A stretch of DNA of 64,000 nt from Chondrus crispus. Taxonomy: Eukaryota; Rhodophyta; Florideophyceae; Gigartinales; Gigartinaceae. The stretch is from contig NW_005179027.1 in assembly GCF_000350225.1 (NCBI RefSeq), forward strand, positions 92,954-156,953. The letters are read 5' to 3'. The position numbers were made by a program, and so were the translations under genes. Position 1 is the stretch's first letter. Every line of letters starts with the position of its first letter. Positions 49,878 to 60,453 of the stretch are shown here, in pieces. The notes beneath the pieces are model-generated. The model was not told where the DNA came from, did no database searches, and worked only from the letters and a program-made list of their open reading frames with translations.

Positions 49878-52544
49878 ACATCCACCCAACAAAACTTCAT
49901 TACATGGCCGTCCACCACCTCATTCCAGATCTCCCACCAGAACTCCTCCAACCACCACCCTCGCTTACGCGCTCAGCGTGCGCCGTCGGCAAGCAGCGCC
50001 ATGTACGGTTCAAGAAAGGACGTGCCCTTGCAAACCCCGGAGATCACCTGCACACCAATATATGTGGTCCTATCTCCCCTCTGTCCGCGAACAAACACCG
50101 ATACATCCTCACGGCCATCGACCAAGGAAGCCGGAAGCTCTTCCTCTCTATTCTCTCTAGTCGCTCAGAAACCGCCAAACTCATTATGCACGTTATAAGT
50201 CACAAATCTCACCATACCCCGTACCGTGTGCACAAAATCACCTCCGACAATGCGAAACAATACCTCTCTACAACCCTCACCCAATTCTATGACGCCCACG
50301 ACATCCTTTCTCGCACCACAATCCCTCATAACCCTGAAGAAAACGGCCTTGCTGAGTGCATCAACCAAACCCCCTTCGATATCTGTCGAGCCGCCCTTGC
50401 CTCCTCTGCGATGCCGTCTCAGTACTGGGAACACGCCATCAAGGACTACGTCGACAAATAAAACCACACCCCCCACACCGCGCACGGCCAACTACCAGAA
50501 GTCGCCTGGAGCGGTACCGCCCCAAAAACCAAAACTCTCCGACCGTTTGGGCAATATGGCCACATCTTCGACCCATCCAAAAAACACAAACTCCAACCCA
50601 GGTCATTTCTTGGCCGATAATTACATCGCCTTGACCCCGACCACTACGCAGTACTAAACCCAAACACTAACGCGATCCTGTGTTGCCGCGCGGTCGATTT
50701 CAAACCATACGACCCAATTCGTGACCCAGTCTCCACACCACTCCTTTTAGGCCCGACTTCCCCCAACCCTGCACCGCCTGCCGTTTCCAATCCATCGCCA
50801 GCCACCGCCCTCTATGTCCACCCATGTCCTGACACCCAGTACCTTCCCTGGCCTTCCAGCCTTACAGCAACCACGGAACTACAAACACCATCTACTCCCA
50901 TGGCCACCTCCCCTAGCAACCTCACAGCCGCTCAAAATGCTCCAGATGCTCATCTCTGGGAACAATCCTGGAACTCCGAAATTGACGGCCTCGAAGCCCG
51001 CGGGGCCATCCGCTACATCCCACGTCATGACCTTCCCCCTAACACCGCTCTCATCCCCCTCAAAGTCACCCTTCGTCTAAAACGGGACGAAAATGGAAAT
51101 CCGTGAAGCCCAAAAACACGGTGCACAGTACGCGGCAACCGGCAAATCCCACATGTCCACTATGATCCTGATAGCATCTCCAGCCCCGTTGCTGACCGTG
51201 ATGCTATCCGCGCAGCGCTTGCTTTTGCCGCCGGCAACGAACTAATTGCAGGACACTGGGACCTCGAGTCTGCTTTCCCGCACGAACTTTTTGGCCCGGG
51301 CGAACCCATCTACGTTCAACAACCCCCGCTTCCATGGCACAATCAAATACCCGCAGCACGTCGGCCTCATCACAGACAATGTGTATGCGACAAAACAAGC
51401 TTTTCGCATTTTTACAAGTGGTCCCGCCAACCCCCTCAAACTGTGGACGTTTGAACGACTCTCCAGCGACAGCTACACTTTCAGCCTCTGCAGCCGCTGC
51501 AAAAAAATGTTCCTTTTCTTTGTAATCACCATCGACCATTTTCTCGTTGTCACCAATTCCCGTCACCTCCTTTCCCAAGCCAAGGCACGGCTGTGCTCCA
51601 AATACACGCTCAAGGACCTCGGACCAGTCAAACACATCCTGGGGTGGAAGGTTGATCGCACCCCTGATGCAATACGAATAAGCCAACCAGGCTTTATAAA
51701 AGACCTCCTCTCTCGCTTCAACATGTCGCAATGCAACCCTTCAGCTAAGCCTAACGAGAGCATCGAGATATCCTCCAGGCCACCTTCTGAGGATCCCCTT
51801 CCACCAAAAACCCCATTCGCCGCCGCTGTGGGATGCCTTCGCTATCTTTCAGATAGTACCCGACCCGACATTGCCTTCATTACAGACCTACTCGGGCGCT
51901 ACACACACGACTCATGCCAAAGACATTGGAAAGCTCTACAGCGGGTCCTGCGGTACCTACGCCACACCCCTACCCACGGCATCACATATTCCTCTTCCAA
52001 CACAACCGCGAACAGCATGCGCGCTTATTCCGACTCAGACTTTGCCGGCTGCCGAGACACTTGGCGCTCCACATCTCGTTTCGTTGCCATATGACACAAC
52101 GGCCCCATCGCGTGGCACGCGAAGCGCCAAAAATTTGTGGCAGCCTCAACTTACGAAGCTGAATACGTCGCCGCTTTCCATGCCTCCCAACATATCAACT
52201 GTCTCCGCAACCTCATCCAAGACCTTACCTCAATCTCTACATTACCCCCCACAATCCTCTCCATCGACAATGCTGCCGCCCGTCTCACAGCCTCCGCTGA
52301 CTTTCCAACCCCCAAGGCCAAACACATTGACGTCAAATATCATTATCTTCAAGAACAAGTCCAGCGTCATCGCCTCGCCCTACGCCACGTCCCATCGAAA
52401 GACAATACATCAGACTGCCTCACCAAACGACTCACACCCGACCTTTTCCATACCCAACTCCACTTACCGCACATCACCACAGACAGGATCACGGGTGCGG
52501 CGACTGTCGTATGATAACACATTTTCACCCGTGTCTTCTCCCTT

Positions 52545-52655
52545 TGTCGTATGATACCTTACAGTAAATCAGACAGCACAGTGGAATAGGGTACATAAGC
52601 CCACTCCAGCCCCAGTAAACTCCGCCGTCGCGGTCACAGGTTCTTCCTCACATCA
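52545..52655 (+). repeat. Copia 3' LTR
   Basis: 111 bp, TGTCGTATGATACC to CACATCA, followed by the target duplication TCGAA. A partial extra copy of the LTR start (TGTCGTATGATA) lies just inside at about 52506. Confidence 0.9.
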
Positions 52656-52660
52656 TCGAA

Positions 52661-53133
52661 AGAGTCTTCACTAGCCCAAAATGGTTAATGCTTTCAAGTT
52701 TTATGAGAATCGCCGGTGTGAGGTGACAAAAGTTCTGAATGCGCAAACCTCCTCAACTTTGATTTTGTGATTCCAAAACACCAAAACAAAACAATATCAA
52801 TTTTTATTTTTATTTGATATAATTTATGTTTATATGGTTTCAATGGGGATTCGGGAATTTGATGCCATCAGTTCGCTCATTTTTGTATAAGGCGCGTACT
52901 CTGTTTGCTTTTGTTGCAAATTTTCGCTGCAGAATGCATCAATAGCTGTATCGTAGTGAAAGCTCAGATCATTACGGATCTATGGGTGAGTCCTTTGTCA
53001 TGTAGTTATGGCAAACAGCCAAACGGTATGCATTTGAAGTGAAATGAGTCCAAGTTCGGGATGAGTCAAAATTTGGGATTTATGGAAGTACAACAAAAAA
53101 ATCAATAAAAGTACGTGTAAAAAACGAAACAGA
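52661..53133. other. AT-rich spacer
   Basis: 473 bp, strongly AT-rich (about 52770-52860). This is the downstream side of the copia target site and the 3' flank of the minus-strand protease ORF. No gene is seen. Confidence 0.4.
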
Positions 53134-54030
53134 TTATCCCCACCACAGGTGCCACCACGTACCGTGCAATAGTTCAATAGAAACAAACGTCTGTGCCTGC
53201 CCGAGAGGGAAGTGGGTACTCACGAAGTGCTTTATTGGGCGGAGCGTCATAGTCAAAAGGGGTCGAATACAAGCCTGACAAAAGTTTTCGGACAACTTTT
53301 TACTTCTCTTTTTAAATGTTTCTACTGGCATGAATCCTCTCTTCACATAGAAGTTGGAAGCAGCCGATAGGACATAAAACCCACAGCTAAATCCATCCAA
53401 TTGCTCCTTGTAGTTTAATGTGCCAAGGGCATGGTTTTCAGTGGCAACAGTAAACTTTATCTTAGGGCAAATATGGCAAAGATAGGACTGAAGGGTCTCA
53501 AGAATTCCAGCTGATGGCTGCCACCTCAGCCTGTCACCATAGTAGATTCGAACGTGTTTACAGTGCTGTACAACAGCAGGTACCGCAGCTACGTATCCCC
53601 AATGCCCACAATACGATGTGCTCATATGTATTGGAACAAAGAGGGCTGGAGGAAGCGCAAACCATTCTGAAGAAGAACTTATGTATCCATCTGTGAGAGT
53701 TTTAATTATTCTCTTGCGAAGCTTACGGGACTTGTCTTTCTGTGGTAAATTATTCTCTCCTGTCAAAGTTATTCCAAGATGGGTAGTTCCAATCAGTGTT
53801 CTTTCCTCGGGTTCAAACTGACCCAAACCGGAGTCAAGCAGCATGCTATGGAGTAGCTTTCCGGCGGAAGTGCAATCCCAATCCATCCAGCTAGAACCAC
53901 TGTCTCCTGTAAGCTCCTGCCTTACGTTATGATCCAAAAACTCCTGCAGGACGCTCTCATCACCTTCTTTTTGTGAAGCTCCCATAATAGAAGGACGAGG
54001 AAACAGATTTCTCCTCGAAGCGTTTCTCAT
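53134..54030 (-). CDS. Ulp1-like cysteine protease (C48 family)
   Basis: 298 residues from the ATG at 54030. The frame is open further upstream with a basic RKRRRR stretch. The catalytic arrangement of C48 (SUMO/NEDD8-type) proteases is visible: VPIHM before GHWGYVAA (His), RIYYGDR (Asp) and EQLDGFSCGFYVL (Gln and Cys). Many such genes in algae and fungi are carried by DNA transposons (for example KDZ elements or Mutator-like elements) rather than being housekeeping ULP1, and the surroundings favour that. No transposase is recognisable beside it. It would cleave a ubiquitin-like protein from substrates; the target is unknown. Confidence 0.65.
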   Translation of the reverse strand: MRNASRRNLFPRPSIMGASQKEGDESVLQEFLDHNVRQELTGDSGSSWMDWDCTSAGKLLHSMLLDSGLGQFEPEERTLIGTTHLGITLTGENNLPQKDKSRKLRKRIIKTLTDGYISSSSEWFALPPALFVPIHMSTSYCGHWGYVAAVPAVVQHCKHVRIYYGDRLRWQPSAGILETLQSYLCHICPKIKFTVATENHALGTLNYKEQLDGFSCGFYVLSAASNFYVKRGFMPVETFKKRSKKLSENFCQACIRPLLTMTLRPIKHFVSTHFPLGQAQTFVSIELLHGTWWHLWWG

Positions 54031-54667
54031 GAACGTGAGAATCCTTCGACGGCGCTTTCTATCCTGTTGGATGCAGTTATCTCCGCCCTGCCTCTTACCC
54101 CGCGATGAAGGGGAGGAGAAATTATTTCCTCAATGGCATCGTAAACTGCTCGTCAACAGTGGCCTCAGTCCCCAGGTGTACTCTTCGGAAGTTGTACTTC
54201 CTAACCGGACGGCACCCTCCTGATCCTCGTTAGCACAACTGAGTACACCTTCCCACATCTAGACTTGAGCGATCTTGTAGCTTGGTTCTTCGGAGCGGTG
54301 AAAGCGTTGCGATCCGCAAACCTGGGCGCAAACTTCCCCAGCGTGAGACCTATCTCAACGCTGTAAAACAGCAATAAAAGCTGTCGTGGGTAAGCTTCTT
54401 GGTAGAGTAGATACAAAACTTGGTGACGTGGTGGGGTGGTAATGAAATCGTGAAGTTGCCTTCGTTGATGTGTCGTTGGAAATGAGAGCAAGAGGAAAAT
54501 CGGACAGAGCCCGACACAGCTTTTGTACAGGTAGAACTGGAAATTGAAAACAGGAAACATATTTCAAGTCGGACCAAACACATTTTGAATAATTAAATTT
54601 TGAAACTAAAACTTCTAATTTGGAGAAAATGGGAAATATAGACGGGGAACATACTGAAAGGCTGGTA
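54031..54667. other. Spacer upstream of the Ulp1-like ORF
   Basis: About 640 bp. The first 90 bp hold the possible upstream extension of the protease frame; the rest has no protein-like signal. Confidence 0.35.
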
Positions 54668-55780
54668 CTAGAACTCGTAAGCATTTATTTTCCTAGCCAG
54701 TTCGGCTAGACGGTATCTTTGCCAAAGCCTTCTTCTTGGCTGATGCCTTTCTTGCTCTGTTCTGTGACTTAGAAAGGCCTGCGCTCTCTTCTTAAGATCG
54801 CTTGGCATGCCTAGCCCTTTTTCCACTTCTGTTTTTCTCGTACGATTTCCAGTGCGCTTGTAAAGCTCCAACATAGCTTCTTGAACTTGTTGGTCGCGTT
54901 CGTCAACAGATTGAGTCAAAAAAGTGGTTTCCTTGAGTAGAGTATTAAAGACCAAGTTCTCAATTCCAATTTTCTTCTTCTTACTAATCCTGTCCGCGAG
55001 CCTGTTCATTTCTTCTGCCTTTTCATCATCTTCTTCGGTTATCCACTCGCGCCAAAGTGATTCCGTACACCCAAGCTCCTCGTTCCAGCTTACCTCATCT
55101 TCAGTTAGGAAATCCGATTCTTCTCTCCGGTATTGACTTCTGTAATAGCGGCCAGTGCTTCAGGGTATGATTCGCCCTGAATCCATTCCGTATCTCTCCC
55201 AGGAGGTGGCGGTCTCTCGAAAATCTCATCGCCTGTCTCGAACTGGTCACGGTAGCCCTCTAACTTCGCATTAAATCGCTTCGGTACCTGAAGGAAAGTA
55301 GAAAGAAGAGAATACGGAGCTTTTCCTTCATGTTCTCCTTGAAAGTAGACTGCTTTTATAAAACAATCTCTAACTTTAGAAGAAACAAATCTTCCAAAGG
55401 CCGCTTCTTCACACAATTTTGCTTGCGACAGCTGCTTTCCTCTTCAAGAAGAGGGTCTGGTAGACATGAAGAACGATACTGTAGACCGTAAAGCAAAGAG
55501 ATAGAAAGCCCAAAGCTACACCAGGGGTCTGAAAAACTAACTAAAAACCAGTAATGTCCACCTAGGCCCAATAAAGCAAAGACGTTTAAGAGCACAAAAA
55601 GCAAGGCGAAAAGATCCAATACTCTGACAAAACGAGTGGCGGTATCAGCAGAGACTGCTCGACCGAAGAGGTGGTTGTAGAATATACAACAAATTCCAAG
55701 AAACGAAGCGACCCGAACGGTGAGGATAAGAAAAAAACCCGCAACAGTGATGCCGACAACCGAAATGATATATCAGCACT
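54668..55780 (-). pseudogene. Decayed or multi-exon unknown gene: hydrophobic segment plus charged helical tail
   Basis: Three partly overlapping minus-strand open stretches read as consecutive parts of one protein. About 55400-55775 encodes hydrophobic, membrane-like segments (VAGFFLILTVRVASFLGI and LFALLFVLLNVFALLGL). About 55105-55416 is globular (CEEAAFGRFVSSKVRDCFI, PKRFNAKLEGYRDQFETG). About 54668-55159 is a charged helix (ESLWREWITEEDDEKAEEMN, then LETTFLTQ-like and DERDQQVQEAMLELYK). Changes of frame between them mean either undetected introns or decay. I do not recognise the family. Confidence 0.35.
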
Positions 55781-57110
55781 GGGATCGACGAATATCGGTG
55801 AATAGGTAGTGGCACGAGGCCAGAGAAGCTCCGAAGTAAGCCAACGACACAGAAAGATAGGTAGTAGAGCTGCAAGCGAGGTTCCAAGGTGGCAAGCACA
55901 GTAAACCTTCCGCCACTCCCACGTGAGTTCAAACTCGAACGGAGAAAAACGGCAGAGTCGTGGGTGGAAGATCGTTTGCGCAACGGCAGAGTAGAATTGA
56001 GAGAACTGGAAGGAGTAGAGAAAAGAGAGAAAGGCCGAACGAGAAACAGAAGTGCGGAGTGGTGGTGGGATGGGTGCTGCCGCCGCCGGAGCGGCGTGAA
56101 CGGACTATTTGTATGCACGGACTATTTGTTTGCGTCGAGTGGCTGTAATTACTATCAGCCTCAGGGCCCAACTTGCATTACTTCTCTAATGCTGGGCCCA
56201 AGTGTACGGGCCCAACCTGCACTACCTCTGTCCCATGCCGGGTCCAAGTGTACAGGGCCCATCGTTGTGTTACTAGGAGTTACTTGTTGTTGGGCCCTGT
56301 ACATTCTGGACCATTGTACTGTTTATGCCCGTTGCACGCTCAGCGGTACTGTACCATTCCTGGCCGGGGCAATTTGGGAATTGTTTTGGCAGAGCCTCAC
56401 AAGTTTTGAATGGCACTATCCCGAGCAGCCAAAAAGTGTCCGCTACAGCCAGTCGGGTGTCCATGTGCCATCCACGACGAAAAGACGCTGGCAAAAACAA
56501 CCTGTTGGAAGCCATTCGACATTTTCCGATACGTGCCAAATGGGATCAAACAGCAAAAAGGGGCAATTTGGTGATTTTAGTTATGTACTGCAAAGCGATA
56601 ACAGAGATTCCACAACTTCCTCTTCACCCCTCAAATACTTACTGAACGCTTGCCTCGAGAGTGTACTACTCATTGCCGCTCCGAATCTCGCCCCAGAAGT
56701 CGGAGAAAAACGTTCAGGCTGTGGGGGAGACAGCGGGGCTGGGGATTTTGGTTCAGCTGCTGACTTTGTACGGCGATTCTCCATACAAGAATCGCATCTG
56801 GGCTCCGCTGCGGTCCCGCTGTTCTTTATTCTCAGCTTTGAGATGGCTCTCAGCAGCCAGTTTTACGTCTCTCTCTTTTCTGCTTTCGATTACATCGCCC
56901 AAAGTCAAGTACAGAGCAGGTGTACCGTTTTGTAACTCCACAACTCTCTTGCGCCCTGCGTTCGAACTTTTTATGTTCGAGAAACGCGTGCTTATCATAA
57001 GGGATTTATTCACACTTTTGCTTTAGCGCCAAAACATATCCACATCCCTGAGTCCCGTCGTGGGGTCTTTGACAGCCTCCAAAGTTTTTTGAGCTGACGA
57101 AAAGTCCGGT
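55781..57110. other. Region without a supported gene, with GGGCCC-rich inverted repeats
   Basis: 1.3 kb. An inverted repeat TGTACAGGGCCCA (56249-56261) and TGGGCCCTGTACA (56291-56303) has a 29-nt loop; further GGGCCCAA-type copies precede it (56165-56215). A short minus-strand frame (56753-57013) and longer plus-strand frames show no domain. The right edge is the presumed start of the E3 LTR. Confidence 0.35.
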
Positions 57111-58158
57111 TGTCGGGGTCCCGGGTTCTATTTGTGACATTTAGGGAAGCGACTTTGCCACTTCTTGGGTCACATGTGACCGCATCTGGTGCTGTTCTCT
57201 TAAACTAGTTAGGAAAAGAGTAGTCCATTGGCCATAACCCCGACTTTTCGAAACTTAAAATTACTCTTATCCACCGTGATTTCACTGTAAGCCAACATCG
57301 CCACCATCAGATTTGCACGCACACATAGCATGTCGAGCGTTGTTTGTTTATGAAGCACGTCCCAGTATTTGCGCATCCCCCTTTTTGAATGCACTGTTCA
57401 TGTCCTGGTCGCACAGTTGCAAGAAGTGAGTCGTGTTTGAGGGAGACTGAACGACTTCGCACATTTTTGCTTGCACAACTTGAGCCACTCGAAACCTTCT
57501 CGTGACGAGTGTAGTGCACTGTACTCGGTGCCGGGACAGCTGTCTTAATCTCGTCGAAAATCGCGCTCGCCGCTACCACGTGTACCACGGGTACACGTGG
57601 ACTCCCCTGCCGCTCTACCGGACCTCCCCATGGACACGTGTAATCCCTCCGCAACCCAGAGGGCCTATGGGGGCTGTACTTGGTCCCCTCGGGGTTACAC
57701 CAGTTATTTCCTAGTTATTCTAATTTATAGTATAATTTTGCTTCGCCATTACGGCGACGGGGGGCTATATAGTCAACCCGATTATCAAAGTAAAGAGGCA
57801 CGAAGCCTCGGGTCTTTTACCTTGGTTTCTGGATTCCAGGTTGTAGCCTCGACTCGGTACTGGCTCGCCCATACCGACCGAGCCATCTACACCCCTGGAA
57901 TCCCAACTGCCTTCCCCGCGCGCGTCGATCACCCCGCGCGACACCTACGTCAACTACTGTGCTCTCCGTCCTGCTAGCTCTGTTTTTCTCTTAATTCCTC
58001 CCCCTTTTATCGCTGACTACCTTGCTACTTCTCTACCGCGCAAGCCGCGCCCGGATCCCGGTTCCGGTCATCCACCGGGTGGTCTCCCGAATTTCTTTAC
58101 GCGTCCGAACGCGCGTCGCTCTGCCTACAGCCGCCACACGTGGCTGTAGTGCACGACA
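57111..58158 (+). repeat. Probable 5' LTR of E3
   Basis: Start TGTCGGGG and end GCACGACA give a 5-bp inverted end (TGTCG/CGACA). A CTATATAG box lies near 57764. The right edge is well fixed by the primer-binding-like site; the left edge is a guess because the 3' LTR is outside the window. Confidence 0.5.
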
Positions 58159-58293
58159 TTTGGGTCTCCCGACCTAGAAACAGTCGATACTCTCGTGCAT
58201 CCGAGTGTCCTCTTTCTTCCCTGACCTACTTTCCCTTTCTATCTCTCCTACCTACGCTTTCCCCTCACGCACCGATCGTTAGGTGTATTCACC

Positions 58294-60373
58294 ATGGTGA
58301 CCGGCTCCGAGTCGTCCCATGACACTCGTCCGAGAGACGTCCCAGCGCCCGTCGCGGCGTGGATCACGCGGAACCGCCGCGAAGGACTCCGTGAAGCCGA
58401 GAGGTTCTCTCTCAACTTAATCGAGCAGAAACTCAACTCGCACACCGCCAAGATACGCGAGATGTTGGACAGCCTCGTTGCTGGTAAGATCTCCGCTCAG
58501 GCGGAGGTACAGTCCCAACAGGGACGTGATCGCCTCGCCGCACTAGAAGGCGTTCTAACTCGAGCATGACAGAAGGACATCGGGTCCACCGTCGACAAGA
58601 CTCTCCTTCCTCTACGGGAGGAAGTGGATCGCTTGACGCAGGAAGTCAACGACCTCCGTCGGCGTAACCTCGCCCTGGAATCGGCGCAAGCACGATCCGT
58701 CCCAGCTAGACAAGACGAGTCGACCGCGCCGAAGCCAAGGCCTAACCCGCAGTTACATGCGTCACAACCGTTGGACGAAAATCTACTGTTCGCCAACGTC
58801 ACGAAATCGGCTCTCACGGCCGCCGGGATCCCGTTCCCCGATCCCCTGACGATGGAGGGACACCGAGATCCTATCCCGGACCTAGCGGCCGCCCGAGGCC
58901 CGTCACTAAGATCGTCCCGCGACAAGAAGGTCAAGACCGAAGGCCACCGTCACAAGTCCGGCCACGGAAGCCGACCTGAACCGGAGGATTTCTCCAGTTA
59001 CTCGGGGGGATCCCTGCCCTCAGCTTCAGAATCCGACTCCGATTCGGACTCCGAAGCCGAGGCATTCACTGTACCACAACCGACCTTCGGCCCTAAGGCG
59101 AAGGGTGTCACGGTTTGGAAACCGACCAACCACCGCTTCCGCGGCGCGTGTAATTATCGAGCTTACCGTCTCGTGAATACCGACCCCACCGTCGATGCAA
59201 AGGTGTACGCCACGACGCGTAAGCGCGTGCAATATCTCCTCGTTACGTAATGGAGAGTACAAGTTTAACGGGTCCGACCCGATCAAAGTCATCAGCTTTT
59301 TGGCTAGATGTAAGGAGAATTTCGACAACGCAGAAATGTCAGAGGCAATGGCTCTCATGGCCTTGCCGCATCTTCTCAACCCGCCGGCGAAGGAGGCGTA
59401 TGAATCCCATCGAGGATATTTCCGACGCAATCAAGGGATTGCGTCGTGGCCAGCAGCAGTGAACTGGTTGCTTCGTACGTATGCTACGAATATTCAGATC
59501 GAGCAAGCGCTCTCTGTGGTCCGGGATTTACGCCAAAAACCCGGCAAAGTGGAGACCGAGTATGCGACTCGTATGTTAACCGCCCTCGCGCGGTGTGGGG
59601 ACATCCATTCCCCCTATGAACGCACTACGTTGTTCATAGAGGGCCTCCTTCCGGCGATCAAGCCGTTGGTGCTCCAAGCAAGGGAGAATCGCCCCCGATC
59701 CTCATTCGAAGACACGGTGGCCGAAGCCCGCGCTCAAGGGGCGGCCTACCGCGCGCAGACGGCTGGCAGAAGAAGACGCGTCGACTTCGCGAGACCCGCC
59801 GCCAAGCAAGTGTTGGCGACGGCAGACAGTATGCCCTCATCGACAACCGCGGGTCTGACCCCGAGCTATCATACCGGCCTGGACGCCCAGAACTTCCTCG
59901 CGAATGACGAGCCATTCGCCGCCGCAGCTGGGTCACCCTCAATTCCCACCGAGGGATCCTCATTCAACGACAAGGATTCGTTGTTCTACGGAGAGCGGCG
60001 GCCGACCTACAAGGACCCGCCCCGGCTTCCGAGACCCCGCGAGAAGTCTCCCGGTTGGGCCGGTCGAGAGGGAACCCGGGACATGAAGACACCTTCCTCG
60101 CAAATCATCTGCTACACCTGCTACAAAGTCGGGGATCATATTAACCCCGACTGTAGCATGAAGGTGCGCGATGTGTCGCTCGTCCCTCATAGTTTTGAGA
60201 AGCTCACGGCGGCACAGAAGGCCCGTGTTCCGGCACACGCGTACTTGCGCGCTGTAGCCTTCCTCAGTTTCGAGGTGAATCTGTTGATCGCACCCGTCTT
60301 GCCGTCGAAGTCTCCCTCCGCTTCGGAGAAGTCAAGTCCCCCGAGCGGCAAGACCGCACCTCCGAAAAACTAG
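58294..60373 (+). mobile_element. E3 gag region
   Basis: The gag capsid-like domain (SDPIKVISFLARCKENF, then RTTLFIEGLLPAIK) matches that of E1 and E2, with one CCHC knuckle, CYTCYKVGDHINPDC. The N-terminal part is Ser/Asp-rich (SESDSDSDSEAE). Broken. Confidence 0.75.
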
Positions 60374-60453
60374 GAGACCCACAGCTGAAAATCGCTGACA
60401 TTCCATCGCGGGACACCGCGTCACTTCCGCCCCCGAAATCGGCGATCCGCGTC

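Larger units (their letters stand above)
48107..52655 (+). mobile_element. Ty1/copia retrotransposon, broken, with a nested solo gypsy LTR
   Basis: Bounded by 111-bp LTRs (48107-48217 and 52545-52655) and a 5-bp target duplication TCGAA (48102-48106, 52656-52660). The two LTRs differ at seven positions (about 6 percent), so it is older than E2. Parts in copia order: protease/pre-integrase region (HLKHNLLTIPQIA, GLYRMD; about 48.5-49.2 kb), integrase core (HTNICGPISP, ITSDNAKQYL, ENGLAE; 49.9-50.5 kb), reverse transcriptase (51.2-52.1 kb, including LRYLSDSTRPDIAF) and RNase H (AASTYEAEYVAAFHA). It is broken at several points. A gypsy solo LTR lies inside at 49244-49877. Confidence 0.9.

Noticed and set aside
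55889-56935. A 348-codon plus-strand open frame as a gene
   Set aside because: Composition is mixed and repeat-driven (GGGCCC region), no domain is seen, and competing frames on both strands are equally open.
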